Positions 1 through 12,801 of a stretch of 64,000 nucleotides of DNA are shown one piece after another. The position numbers were made by a program, and so were the translations under genes. Source of the stretch: Hericium rajendrae (lineage: Eukaryota; Basidiomycota; Agaricomycetes; Russulales; Hericiaceae); the NCBI GenBank assembly GCA_033439255.1, contig CM065880.1, forward strand, positions 2,976,001 to 3,040,000, written 5' to 3'. Position 1 is the stretch's first letter. Every line of letters begins with the position of its first letter. Below the pieces are notes generated by a model, which searched no databases, was not told the origin of the DNA, and saw only the letters and a program-made list of their open reading frames with translations.

Positions 1-1520
1 GGGTCTGTGTAGAGCCGAACATGGTGTTTAGATGAGATGAGGGTGTGTGGGTGCGAGAAGAGATGGCTGAGGATGAATGTGAGAAGAGATAGAGTTGGAT
101 GGGTGACTGTCAGAGTGCTCTGGGGTGATGCAGATGCTGGAATAGCAGACGGCAGGCTTTATATACATGGTGCAGAGCCGCGACGCTGCAAATAGAGATG
201 AGATGCGCCGAGAAGCAGGCTGGCGACAAAGGAAATTCCCAGCGCTTGGAGCGCCGAAAGAGCGTGGGCGGTTGGCGTTGGGCGGCTGGGGTCAGGCACA
301 GCCGTAAGTCCATGTTGTCCTCGTCGCTGGGAACACCCGGCCTCTGCGGATCTAGATGCAGCGGATACATCACCTCAAAATGAAAGTCGCCCGATACATC
401 CCCGATCGAGGAGGCCCACGCTGCTGCCGCCGAGCCTGCGGTGTCGCCCACGGCGATTTTCCGCCCCGGCGTCTCTGCACCCCATCATCGAATCATCCAT
501 CATCGCGCCCTGCCCACCGACATTGGCGAGAACGTCTGCGCACGCAATCACGTCGGCGGTCGCCGATCAATTGTTTTATCTGCATGTATCAATGACACAA
601 TCCCAGTCATGGCCATTGACGCACGCACCAGGGATGGGCAATCCATATCCCCCAATCCATTGCAGGCGCGGACGCACCTCCAAATGAGGGAGAACACACA
701 TCATTCAACGTCATGACAGGCCGCCAAAACGAAGCTGTGAACTGACAAGCGCACCCGGCAAAGAAGCGCATCTGACGCATGAGCCCAAGGTCCGACAACA
801 CCTGTCCCCCGGTGGAGGCTGCAGTCGCCGTAGAAGCACCGTAGCACGACGCCGCGCGTCTGATCCAGCGCGCTCGCCCTCCGGCTGCAATCCTAGCCGA
901 CTGGAGTGGCCAGAGAACTACCTTGCTCTTGGGGGCATTCGCATATCCTTCCTCTAGCTGGTGCATACGAGTCCAATCACGGGGCTGTACACCGGTGCAC
1001 ATCACACCATGCGGCAGCCAGCTCATCCGCTTCTTGGAAGGCTGGCGTGGCGCTTGGGCGGCGCTTGCCCGCCCCCTCTTGCGCCCCAGCGCCTGTGTAT
1101 CAAGACACCGCAGGTGTGTGAAACCGACACCTGTTAGCAAGAAAGCACCCGCAGCTTCCATGACTGCAGAACTCGCTGCGTATGGAAGAGAACTCACAGT
1201 GGCATGCATATCGGCCCGCATCGGGATCAAGAAGAACATCTTTTGGCTCCTGACGCCAGCGAAGGACGAAGACGAAGACGAGTCTTAGCCAGGCGCACGA
1301 CGTGGCTTCCGTGCAGCAGAGTGCGCGTGCGCTGAGCGCGGCATGTGTGGATTCCGCGGCTATCGTGTGAGCCTATCTGACCCCTCAATTTAATGTCGCG
1401 GGAGAAGTACAGGACACGCGATACGCACCGGGACGGATGCTACTCATTGGTGGATACAATGCGTCATACAAGCTCTGCGATACACGGAACTATACTTCTC
1501 TGACAGCAGGACATGAAAGG
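1..1520. other. Left-edge stretch without a recognised gene
   Basis: No product could be recognised here. On the minus strand between about 470 and 110 there is an open stretch with a protein-like composition (acidic and aromatic, ending in a Ser/Leu-rich tail), but it has no ATG in frame and could be an internal exon of a gene whose 5' end lies near 480-600. A longer minus-strand open frame at 607-1239 has no recognisable motif. The 3' end of the oxidoreductase gene lies to the right. Confidence 0.4.
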
Positions 1521-3206
1521 CTACTGCTCGTGGACCACTTCCACGACAATCTTGCCTCTGCCGAAAGCATCAGCCTCGAAAACATCCGGGGCTGTCGAAC
1601 TGGCGCACCTATTCTTGTTCTCTTCCATCTCACGCGTAGCGTCTTGAATTGCCGTCCACGGATAAACCTATGAACACCCAATCGTGAGTGCCAATGCTCC
1701 AGCGCACTTCGGCAGGAACACATGCGTCGCACCTTGTGGATATATGTCCGAATCTTTCCCTCGCCCTCGGCACCTGTGATGTGGTCCAGCACTTCATCCT
1801 TGAACCTGGCGCGCACCCAAATCCATCAGCCACCGTCCCTCTTCCGAAAAGCAGACAACGCCAACCGGCCAATGAGCTGCGCCTGGTACTCGAGCGTGCG
1901 CGAGCGCAGCGTCGACCCCTGGATGCGCAGGCGCTTGAACAGTATCGGGCCCAGATCGAACGCGGGCGCCTGCCGACCTGCACACGCACGGCGCAACGCC
2001 CACGAAGTGAGCACCGTCCTTGTTATCTTAAATCCTATCTGGCACCGCGCAGATCGCGGTGCCGGACGGAAAGGAAGGACAAGGACGCACCGCTGAGGAG
2101 CGCGAGCAGCGTCATGCGCCCGTCGAACGCGAGCGCGTCGATGTTCTGCACCCAGTGGCTCGGGCCCACGAAGTCGACGAGCACGTCGACGCCCTTCCCG
2201 CCCGTCGCGTCCTTCACGCCCGCCGCGAAGTCGTGCGTCTTGTAGTTCACGGCGTGCGTCGCGCCGTGCGGGAGCGACAGAAGCCAGTCGAGCTTCTCCC
2301 GCGTAGACGCGGTCGCGGTGACAGTGTGCCTGCAAGCCGAGGCGGACAATCAAGATTAAGGGCGTCATCGCCTGAGAAGCGGCAACTTGTTTGGACGAAA
2401 TGAAGAGCTTACGCCTCGTAGAACCGAGCAAGCTGGATCGCAGCAACGCCGACGCCGGAGGCGCCGGCGTGCACGAGCACATCATCGCGCGGCTTGATTT
2501 CCGAGCACAGAACGAGGGCCTGAAACGCTGGCCGGCGTATGGATGGCAGCATAACGCGATAGATGAGTATTTGCGACGCGGGGCCGCGGGCAGATGCGAA
2601 TTAGACCATACCGGTCAGGAAGTTCTCCGGGATGCTGGCCGCCTCCGTCCACGACAGATGGCCCGGCTTCGCCATCAGGTGGCTCTGCGGCACGGAGATG
2701 AACTCGGCGTATGCGCCCTGTACGAAGACACGCAGTCAGCGTCGGCGCGGACAGGGCAGCAACGCGATGACGGATCTGCATCATCGCAGCTGTCTGTCTG
2801 CGGAGCCAGCTCCTGACAGCAGTGGCCCCGAAATGGCCATGTCATGGAGACGCACCCCACCCGCCAGTCCTAGGACCGCGTCGCCCACGCTCCACCCCGT
2901 CGCGTCGCGCCCGAGCTCCGCGACGACGCCGGAGAACTCGACGCCTAGGATCTCTGAGGCGCCTGGCGGCGGCGGGTACCCGCCCTGCCGCTGGTACACG
3001 TCCATGCGATTGAGGCCAAACGCGATGATCTACGATGTGAGAAGTAAATCCATCATGTGTGCGCGGATGTATGGGGCGCGCCACAGTACCTGCACCAGCA
3101 CCTGTGTGGGGCCCGGCACGGGCCTAGGTGCTTCGCCGATGTACAGATTTTCGATGGGGCCCTTGCCGTCTTTGACGAGGACGGCGCGCATCTGGCTTTG
3201 CGACAT
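1521..3206 (-). CDS. MDR-family quinone oxidoreductase / zinc-type alcohol dehydrogenase-like protein
   Basis: Predicted NAD(P)H-dependent quinone reductase of the medium-chain dehydrogenase family, PIG3-like and cytosolic. The exons read in order on the minus strand as an N-terminal GroES-like half (MSQSQMRAVLV near 3206; FGLNRMDVYQRQGGYP near 3020; ILGVEFSGVV near 2930), a substrate region (AYAEFISVPQSHLMAKPGH near 2700), and the Rossmann half with the nucleotide motif HAGASGVGVAAIQLA (near 2470) followed by GKGVDVLVDFVG (near 2190). The last exon ends in a TAG at 1521-1523 after GRGKIVVEVVHEQ. At least six short introns separate these blocks. The start is the ATG at 3206, because the in-frame codon four residues upstream is TTG. 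No catalytic-zinc Cys/His set was seen, which fits a zinc-free quinone reductase. The exact substrate is unknown. Confidence 0.85.
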
Positions 3207-6200
3207 GATGGGGATCAAGGGTAGATGTTATGTTGGATGGGAGAGTGATGGGAGATGGGGATGATGTCGACGCAGTGAGAAAGACGGTCGATGGCGTCAC
3301 GGCGTGCTGAGATGATGACCACGATAACTCACGGCAAATTCGAAACACGGCGAGCAAAAATCAAGCAAAAACACAGAAATCTTGCCGATGTCTGCGATTG
3401 CTTGCTCTGGCGCGAAATGGCCATGGAGGAGCTCGAAGGCACAAGCGACGTACGTAGCCTATAGCCGCTCGGCGCTAAGGCTCACACTGGTTACGCGTTC
3501 TTACGCGACAGCCTGTCTCTTGCTTCCTACACTGATGTGACGTCTGTTCAGCCAGTTCTCCACGCTCTGTCAAGGCCTCGTACAGGTCTTGTACTCTGGA
3601 GAAAAATGCATCAGGTGAGGACAAAATTGTCTTGATGACTGTGCCTGCCAGAGCATCTTTCATCTCCTGTCAACGCGGTGAATTGATTGACCGTCATTGG
3701 TGTGTTGCACACTCTAACCCTTCTGTTCCTTCATCATGCTGGCATGGCTTATCTTCTGAGCTTAGAACACCCAGCCCAGGCCCCTTGGTTGGCCTAAACT
3801 ATTCATCCTTTCACGATAGGGAAGGCGCAAGCGTCCCAAGAACTGACTATCACACCTACCGGGCCCACATGTCAGCCAGAAGATTATGACATCTACTCCG
3901 CGGTCCTTGCTTCATCTGGTCTTCAACACCAAACCGAGTCTTCCGTCCCATCGAACCGTGGCGCGCGCGAATGCCAGGTGACGCAACATGTTCCATACCA
4001 TGCCATCTTGACAGCATAGAGGACTTGCCACACTGTTGTCTTGTCATCCAGACCTTTCATCACCTGCGCAACGTCCGACACGGAGCGTCTCATACCAACT
4101 TGACGGCGGGGCTTACCGGCTGCTGTCTTGTCTTATCGCCCCTTGGCATGGACGCTGGGCCTCCTTTGATATCGGGTTGGGACCTTGTGGCGAGCGGTTC
4201 CAGCGGCCAAAACTATCTGCTTCTACTTCGCCGACTTCTGCCCCTCGCGCAAGAACTCGGGAGCTTTCCTGCTTCCGACTTCTAAAACTGGTTACACATC
4301 TGTTAGGCCTGCGAAGCGTCGGCCATGGCGGACCATTGTCTTCTTACCTAGTACGCAAGGACATAGGAGGCTGTGTCTACCGGCGCGGCACGAAAGCTCT
4401 CGGGCATCTGTGGGTCTCATTTCCCCATGAAATGAGCATTAGACTTCGGTGCGTGTTGATCATTATTAAGGTTGGACTATTTCTGATGCCTCAGCGCCCA
4501 GATACGCTCAGCGGTGTACTTATCTATCTCCTCTCATATTCTTGCCCAGGGTGATTCATCCTTTACTGCTTAGCGCACGATTGCACCCGCGGCTTCTATC
4601 GCCCAATACACTGTCGTCCGAACCTGATGCGACTGACGCTGCAGAACCACCTCTGTCTGTCAGTTCTCCACGCCGAAAGGCAATTGCGACGAACATGGCC
4701 ATCTTGATTGGCAGGGCACAGCACCTGCGTCCTCTTCCGGGAGCCCGGGTGCGGGTTGGTTTTTGCTTCTACATGGGGTTGACATGCGCAGCGGCAGGCT
4801 GAGCTATGATATAGGCAGGGCTGCCCTGGCATCGGCCTGCTCATTCATGCTGCTGACGCACGGCCATCCTTACTCATCCGCTTCTCATGCAGTCCGAGCG
4901 GGCGCAATTCAACGCATTGAACGCACATATGGATGTGCACGCAACTACATGTGGATGTCAGTGCTGAATGGCGCGCATCAACCTGTACAACGTCATGCTA
5001 ATAACGCCTCATTCAGCTGCTTTCCAGGATGGCTTTGGCTTGCCCTGTCTCAGCGAGAGATAGGCTTGGCAGTATGTCTTAGACGGTTTGGGTGTACACT
5101 ATGGTTTCCATTGTTTCACTGAATAATTGCAAGGCTGTGCGTTGATCAGATTCAAAAGTCCTCCTGCTCTTCGCCCATACATCAGTATCTCCATCTGCCC
5201 GCGAGAAATATAACCCCGCACGTCCTGCAGCATTCCGGTCATCCGAGCGTTTGGCTCCTTCGTCGTTCCGACGAACAGGACCACCAAAGTACCTTGTAAA
5301 TCCGCTTTCAGAGCCTTATCTTTTCTGTATTGACGGTGGTTACCCCAAGGGGACGGCGTCTTGAGGCAGACCGACGCAAGGTCTCAGCCTCCCGATTGCA
5401 GGGTCTCGAGATAGACCCTGTCGTCCATAAGCATCGCTATCGCTGTCTGACGTATTGCTACTAGTAACTGACGATCGTGCGCAGACTCGGATACGCCGCG
5501 CAAGTATCTCCTTTTACTATGAAACTTATTCCACGACGATAAGGTTGCAGCATTTCTGATGGTGGCCACCCCGAGCGCCGCCGTGAAAGGTTAATATTCG
5601 CCGTGCTTAGCGTCTAAACCCGGGTTTATGTCTGATTGAAGTCCCTCAATGTAGATCCATCAACTCTACTCCGGAAGGCTATTATGACCGATGCGGCGCT
5701 CTTTTTGATGTCTCCGAATTTTCGTCGCAGGCCGCGTCTAGCGTTGGTGGCGCTCAGCGAGGCTCACATTTAGCGAGCGTCAAGTTCGAGCCTGAGGCCT
5801 AAGATCGCTGGGACTGAGGACGTATGGTTAATGCCGACGTCTTTCAGTCAATTGGTCGGCTCTGGCATTCCCGGGTTCTAGCAGATGCGATGGTTATGCA
5901 GTGGGAATCAAAGTCTAAGATAGCTGGGGGAATGGCACAGTTGGCTATTGATGCATCGCAATGATAATCCGCTGGCAACGAAGGCATTCAATCCTGAAAT
6001 TAAGGAAGAAGGCAGCAAGAGCATCGACGTAAATCATTTTTAACTTCTCTGTGATGTTCTCGTTCACTGACCACAATTGCTTCAATGGGGTCTGTTCGTG
6101 GCCTATACCAAGCTGGGCCTACGAGGAACAGGTCAAATCATTGTTTCAAACTGGCATTGTCGATTGAGGCGTGGCTGTCGTTTCCAGAACAGCTCATTTG

Positions 6201-6645
6201 AACGTGACTGAGGATTTCCTTTGCAAATGCCTTTTCTTCTGCTCACGTTGGATTATGATGTTTGAGATTCGATTCATGTCGGTATGAGGAGCTCAAGTTC
6301 TTTCATAGAGTATGCATGTACTTGGTATCTGTAGGATTCCGAACTACTGCTGACTTGGTAGTTTTGACGGGAAGAGGGCCATATATAATATTGATCTTAT
6401 TTAAATACCATCCCTTTTCCGGATGACCCAGACAGCCTGTATGCGGCCTTGAAACATTAATTGAATGCCTCCCTTTACGTTGCTGGAAGGGGCTTTCATA
6501 GCTCTATAAGGCAGCTGTAGTGTTCATGAAAGGCTTTGTGACCGGCGCTAATTAGTGCGCTTATACAGTACACCCTCGACATTAATGAACACGGTCGATA
6601 ACCACGTTCCTTCCAACTCTCACTGTGCCATCCACACCAGGCGAC
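3207..6645. other. Gene-poor stretch, 3.4 kb
   Basis: No gene was recognised on either strand. The longest open frames (for example plus 4036-4554) have no motif, no intron-exon logic and no clear ATG context. The stretch lies between the start of the oxidoreductase gene (divergent side) and the start of the M64 peptidase, so it must hold both promoters. The remainder may be decayed mobile-element DNA, but no terminal repeats were found. Confidence 0.4.
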
Positions 6646-9157
6646 ATGCGTGGACTGCTTGTGGCGACTATCTTGCTGGTCGCAAGCGTCTCTTACGCTT
6701 TTGAACGTCGAGATGCAGAGCCTTACGAGCTTATAGTCCACCGCTATGCTAACTCACGGTCATGTTTCAGGATCAGCCCAGGCCGAGCGCATCGATACCG
6801 ACGCTTGGGATCAAATCGCGACACCTACATCACGGAGTCGAGTACAGAACCATCCCATGATGGCAAACAAATGGTAGAGAGGCTACGGCTTTACTCATAC
6901 AATGACGACTTGCTACGGGAGAAGTTCAGCACTCTCTGCGACGATGCCGAGCTCCATAAAGATGCTTTCCGTGGCCCAATCAAGGCCATCCCGTATCCTT
7001 CCTTTCGTGCACCAAACCCGGTTTTAGCAGGCCCGCATACGCAACAAATGTGGCTTCCTATTCCCGAAGAACCTGAAAGGAAATCAATTGATATCCCCGA
7101 GTATGATTGCGCGAATATCGGCACGTTTACTTCGAGTCGATCATCCGTGAGTTGCATAGACATCTCTGTCTCGCCGCAAGAGAGTCTACCGTTCATCATG
7201 CATAAAATTGCCGGGTCCGGGGACTCATCCAACCGCGTCGATCTCACCTTTTTTGCGGACGGCTGTGCGCATTCTATTCTTGTTGTGTAGTTCTCGGAAA
7301 CGTTCTTATTCATCTATCAAAGATCTCCATTCGGAACATGCCAAGTTCATCAAGGATGTCACACGCTTGGTCGAAGAGATATCCGGCAACCAGACCTTCC
7401 ACACTGTCGCCCCTCTGCTCAATTTCTGGGCTGCATTCGTACCAAGCAAGGAGGTGAATATCTTTGGTTCCCTAGACTGCAGAGGCGTTTCTCATCGTCT
7501 GTGTGGCAGAGCGGCGTCGGAACAGGCGGGAAGCCCAAGGAGTAAGCTGGCTTCGCGTTCATGTCCGCCTAACTACGTGGATCTAACGCTCTCACGAGCA
7601 CTCCGTTTGGTCTCTACCGTGATGGGACTGAATTGAGAGGATTGTACTACGCAAGGCCTGAAGTCGCTCGGAATGCATGTCAAACGCTTCAAGATCGTTT
7701 CGGCCGCTGTGATTACCCCATTCTCATCGGTAGTGTTACTTCTCATCAGAACCACACCACCGTCCTAATGCATTCGTTTTACAGGGAACGATCCGTACTA
7801 CGGAGGTAAGTCCTTAGCCATATTTGAATGTGACCCGCTTGCTACCATTTGCGAACTCAGGTTTGGGCGGCGAGTTTGTGTAAGTGCCCTTCTGATATGT
7901 CACAAGACGACAATGGGAGATATCAAGGGCTAACTGTCACCAACAGGACCATCACGCCGTCAGAAGTCAACGGCGCTCTCGTTCTCAGGTCCGTGAGCCT
8001 GGCCTGGCGCATACCCATGTTTGACTGTCGCGCAGGCACGAACTCGGCCACTCCGTCATCGAGGTGGGCGAGGAGTACGACGGAGGCTTCGCTTACTTTG
8101 GTCCCAATTCCGCCAGCGATGCCAACGGCCCAGTGCCTTGGGCGCACTGGCTCACCGATCCACACACCGCCGCATCGCCAGAATCGTCCATAGAACTCCC
8201 TCGCGTCGAGCGCTCGGTCATGCCCATGCAGGCCTATCCCTGGACACTGCTCAACACCACCACCCCATGGTCCGTATCTTTCAACTCTTCGGGAACATAC
8301 AGCAGACACCTCGTCCGCTTCTCGCTGTCCGGCCTGCCCGAGGAACACGATCTCCAGGTCCTCTTTGACGGCGCAGACCTCGGGTGGACGCCCAAACCCG
8401 GTCTAGGCCTCGACCGATGGCACTACGACATCTACAGGGACGGCGCATTGAGCGGGGGCGAGCATGCGATTCAGTTCGCGCTCAAGGAGGGCAAGCGCGC
8501 GGGCGTCGCGCAGCTGTGCAGCGTCGAGGTCCTGGAGTTCGGCAGCGCAGAAGAGTACGCTACGCTTCCCGCTCCGCCGACTTCTGAACATGCTGACGAT
8601 CCGATGCTGTCAGGTTCAACGCCACACCCGGCTTCTACGGCGTCTTCCCTACGTAGGCCTTCCATCTGATCTTAGATGACTGATACTGACATGAGATGCG
8701 CAGGTTCTCAGAGACGAACGGGACGTCGTACCGCCCCACGAACGAGGACTGCCTCATGCGCCTCACGACGACGCCGCGCTTCTGCAACGCCTGCGTCGAG
8801 GGCCTCTGGCGCTCCCTCCTCGCGCGCGTAGACCCCATCGATGCCCTCACGGCGACGTGCGTGCAGGACGCCGCCTCCCAGACGTGGAAGCGCGCCGTGA
8901 ACGCGACGCTGCTCCCGCTGGGGCAGTTCCGCGCGGAGACGCGGCCCGTGGAGGAGAGCTATACGATCGCGTGGAGGAAGGACGGGCGCGTGCTGGCGGA
9001 CTTTGCGAATAGGACGGTGGTGCTTGTGGATGATGGAGATGACGCGCTGGGTGTGTATGAGGTGGGGGTCGAGTTTGTGACGGAAGAGGTGAGGTCGGAT
9101 CCCGATGGCCTGCTGAAGACGGGAGGGAAAATCCATATTATGGAGAAGTGTGGTTAG
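6646..9157 (+). CDS. Secreted M64-family (IgA-peptidase-like) zinc metallopeptidase
   Basis: Predicted extracellular zinc endopeptidase of MEROPS family M64. The ATG at 6646 begins a clear signal peptide (MRGLLVATILLVASVSYA); the in-frame codon 21 nt upstream is only GTG. The mature part has a long N-terminal region, a start-of-domain block DLTFFADGY, and the zinc motif HELGHSVIEVGEEYDGG at about 8037-8087, where His-Glu-x-x-His supplies two zinc ligands and the general base. Downstream are WAHWLTDP, RSVMPMQAYPW and RPTNEDCLM, characteristic blocks of fungal M64 proteins. Splicing that restores the frame removes introns such as 7265-7322, 7880-7946 and 7989-8035, with others near 7455, 7540, 7740, 7807, 8555 and 8656. 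The last exon ends at the TAG at 9155-9157. All expected blocks and the catalytic motif are intact, so the gene looks functional. The natural substrate in a fungus is unknown, and IgA cleavage is only the family name. Confidence 0.9.
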
Positions 9158-9864
9158 TGATATCGTGCGTGTTGTTTCGTACCTATTCTCTCTTGTATGT
9201 ACCATTTTTAGGATGTTACACGGTCTGGCAAGCGGATCGGCATGCTGAATGTATAATACCAGGATTGTACCCGGATATGAGTTGTTGCTCTGCTTTACCT
9301 GACCAGCATTCTTCAGTTAGCTGCTTCAACATCGAACCGACTCAAAGCACATGCGATTTGGAATGCTGGCGCCGCGTTGCATACTCCGATCGACAGGCAC
9401 AACCTGCGCAGAACAAGATAGCGAGAAACAGCTAATAAGAATTAATTCGACCAACTGGAACAGGTGTATCGCTGGATTTCGTATGCGTATAGTGGGGCTA
9501 ATAGGGTATGCGGATATGCGTCGGGAATCGGTGGGCGAAGGTCTGAGAATGCAAACACAGTGAGTAGAAGAGGAAGCGTAGAACACCATTGTGAAGGGTC
9601 GGGCTACCAGAACAGCAGAGAGCGGTTGCTGCCGGCTGAAGGGCGGAGCGCGCGAATAAGGGGGGTATGAATGGAAGGTGGAGGGTATGAGGGTCCACGG
9701 GGGATAGCGGGTAGGGATGGGAAATGAGCGACGGGGCCTAGCGAGACGAAGACGTGATAGTACACTGAAAACCGAACGAAGCGAAGGCCAGGAGAACGGA
9801 GGCGCAGCGCGAAAGAAAAAGATACATGAGAACAACCATCAACGGACTGAAAACCCCATAGAGA
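9158..9864. other. Convergent intergenic region
   Basis: About 700 bp between the 3' ends of the M64 gene and the CaaX-protein gene. It presumably holds both 3' UTRs and polyadenylation sites. Open frames on either strand lack motifs and are judged to be chance. Confidence 0.4.
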
Positions 9865-12123
9865 TCACATAACGATGCATTTACAGCACCCCGCACTCGT
9901 CTCCTCTTCTTGTTGCTGGGCGTGCTTGCGCTCCGTCGACGTCTGTGTATCACTCGGCATCATACCGCCCGCGCTGCTCATGGTCTCGGACGTCTGTACA
10001 TAATGTGAAAATGGCGCGGGGGAGGTCGGAGCTGGTGGCCGTATCCGCATGGCGTCCTGTACATCGAGGGGTTGTGGCTGACGCTGTGTTGACGGTCGCG
10101 TGTTTTCATGCTCGGCCTCGCTGATGGTATCTGGCCGCCCGAATTCATCCATGGGAATTGATTCGGGGTGGTGGCCAGGCTTGTACTTCGAATAATCATA
10201 CCCAAAAGTCCCGGGAGCCTATTGATAAAGCGTTAGTCGCAGACGTAGTCAATCATATCCCAAAGCATACCGGAGCAATGGATTCTCGTTTCTTCCTGGG
10301 CTTTGGACTGCCATCGGCTTTGGTATAGTATTCATCCAATCCCTTTTTCCGTGCAACAACCGGCAGAACGACCTGCAAAAAAATTGAAACTATCAGACCA
10401 CCGACGGACACAAGCAGTACTCACGTCGTCCCAGTTGCCACCTGGAGGAACAGGCTGCGTCCACGTTGGTATAGCATTCGCCATATCGCCATCCCCCGGA
10501 TCCGGATACTCCGCAATCGACCTCCTCTTCTCATCCTCCCGCGCCCGCTTCGGATGGGTGACAGGCGGCGTCCGCGCCTTCGCCTTCTTCGCCGACGCCG
10601 ACGTCTCTGCAGGACTCTTCGCACGCCGCTTCGCCGTGGATGCTTGACTGATCGGCGAGGACTGCGAGCGTGGCATACGGTTGGAACTGGCGGGCGAGCG
10701 CGGCGTTGCCGCTTTGGGCGACTCCTGCGTGCGAACGGTCGAAGTCGAGCCAGCAAGGGCGTGTGTGGGCGTAGGCGTGCGGGGCGGCTCGGACGCCCTG
10801 TTGAAGGACGGCGTGGGGATACGCGACGGCGGAAGATCCTTCTGCGTCGCGCGCGAGGACGCGCGCTCGCGGGAGAAGGCAGTCGGCGTGACACTGCGCT
10901 CGTCGCCGATGCCCATCGCGGACGCGGAGCGCGGCGGCATGTCGTACTGGCCCTGCCCGACGTACGTGGGGAACGTCGTCTCCTGGTCCGTGTCGGCGTC
11001 GGCGTCGGCCTCGAGATCCGTGAGCGGCGCCTCGTCGAGCACGCGCTCGCCCAGCCCCAGCTTGTCCTCCTCCATGTAGAAGCTCTCCCGCGCGTTCGCG
11101 CCGATGCTGCCCGCCCGCCGCCGGCTCCCACCCCGCGACCACTCCGTCGCCGCGCTCGTCATTGCCGCCTTCGCGCGCATCGTGTGTCCGTAGTTCGCGA
11201 TCTCCAGCATCTCCATCCGCTTCCCGACGCGCAGCTCGCCGACCCCGCCGTTGCGCGAGACCTCGCCGCGGTACCAGTGCTCGAACGGGCGCTCCTCCGA
11301 ATCCGTCGACGGGCGCGTCGGAAAGTCGTCGACGAGGTTCTCGCGCCCGTGCGCGGCCATGCTGAACGGTTCGGGCTGAGGCGAAATCGAATGTTGCGCG
11401 CGCGCGGCGGGCTCGTGATACTCCGTGACCGCGTCCAAATCGGGCGAGGGATCCGCCACCCAGAATTGGCCGTTTCCGCGGCTCTCGCTGCGCGACGGGG
11501 TGTATGGCTGGCCGTGGCTGGACGTGCTCAGGGTGCGGGTGCGCGCTACTGGGATGCGCGTGGGTTTGATGTCGGATCGCGACGTGACGGGCGACACGGA
11601 GCGCATGTCAGCCGCGGGGAGAGGTGGTGTTTTCTTCGCGGACAAAGGTTCGCGATCGATGGATCGTGGCTGGGACACGGTGCGTGGACGCGTGGTGGGC
11701 TGCTTGGACGCGATGCCGTTGACACCACGCGAGCCGGTGGGAGGTATCGGTAGGTCGGACATGGATGGTCTTCCACCGCCCAGACTGGGTCTGGGAATGC
11801 CACTGGGTCGAGGAGAGTATGCAGAGCCATTTTGTGGCGATGTAGAATACTGATTCTGGAATGAAGAGGTTGACGAGGGAGCTTTGTGAAGATCGGGTGT
11901 TGGGCTATCTTCGAGAGAGGTGATGGATGCAGCAGAAATACGTCTGGCTATAGCACGACTTTCGCTCTCCAATCCTAAACACGACGTAGTAAGTCATGAG
12001 AAACAAATCGTACAGGTTGTACACAGGTAAATATTACTCACGTTTGCGAAGAGCAGGGACAATTGTTTCGTCCCATGATGGAGTTGGCAGCAAAGCAGAC
12101 TGTGCGGTCGCAGTAAGAGCCAT
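9865..12123 (-). CDS. Large low-complexity Ser/Pro-rich protein with C-terminal CaaX prenylation motif
   Basis: Uncharacterised protein of a type seen in Agaricomycetes. Exon 1 is 12042-12123 (MALTATAQSALLPTPSWD...). It joins through a 67-nt intron to the long exon 10425-11974, then to an exon starting at 10372 (VVLPVVARKKGLDEYYTKAD) and a final exon (APGTFGYDYSKYKPG) ending in TGA at 9865-9867. The protein is largely disordered, with many Ser-Pro and Arg-x-x-Ser sites that resemble kinase targets, one moderately ordered stretch around FEHWYRGEVSRNGGVGELR, and a Lys/Arg-rich KRRAKSP segment that could be a nuclear signal. The last seven residues are CCKCIVM. CIVM fits a CaaX farnesylation box and the two preceding cysteines could be palmitoylated, so membrane attachment is likely. 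Function is unknown. Confidence 0.8.
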
Positions 12124-12801
12124 AAAAAGTGAAGAAAGTCGTCCACACGCCTCTGAATGGGGAAAGAAACAGAAAACGAGAGGATTGAGCGCGAATGGGG
12201 GCCGGAAGGGGCAGCAGATGAGAGAAGGAGGCAACGTCCAATTTGGCTGGTGGCGCTTCGCTTATTCCATTTCACCTCAGCGTCAATACCTTTTTACTGC
12301 TCTTCCATCACCTTGATCATGACGAGCCCATTCTTTCTCTGTTCATGTCGTGTCCATGAATATTTAAATTCTGTATATCTGTGGCTGCGCTACGGCCTGC
12401 TACAGCCGAGTAATGACAGCTGCCATTTCTCGGTCATATTGCACTAGGTACAAACTAAGTAAGTCTCTTATTATATTTTCGCCTCTGAATCCATTTCTTC
12501 TCCTCGACTCGGTCCATAGGGAGTTCAAAAGGTTGAAGAGACCGCAGTATCTTTGAAGTGTCAGCTTATCGGTGATGCACGCGCAATTCACCCTATGGCG
12601 CTCGCGACATGTGCGCGACCCACAAGTATCTCCTGAAAAGCAGAGGCAGGGGACCATTCCTCCGCTTGTTCAACATCATTTCACATTGGCAGAGCGATAT
12701 AAAAACTCGTTGCGACATCAGAGGCGCCCTAATCTACTGGTCGGCTTCCCCATTGAGTTTCCTCACATTGTGTGTATTCTCCAGGCCACCGTGCTCATTG
12801 A
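12124..12801. other. Divergent intergenic region
   Basis: Contains the promoter and 5' leader of the CaaX-protein gene near 12124-12400 and the upstream side of the glutaminase-like pseudogene. No other gene or repeat was recognised. Confidence 0.4.

Noticed and set aside
4036-4554. 172-codon open frame in the gene-poor stretch
   Set aside because: No recognisable motif, overlapping frames of similar length, and no convincing splice structure.
10554-11753. 399-residue open frame on the plus strand
   Set aside because: It lies opposite the GC-rich coding exon of the CaaX protein, is Arg-rich and motif-free. Antisense shadow.
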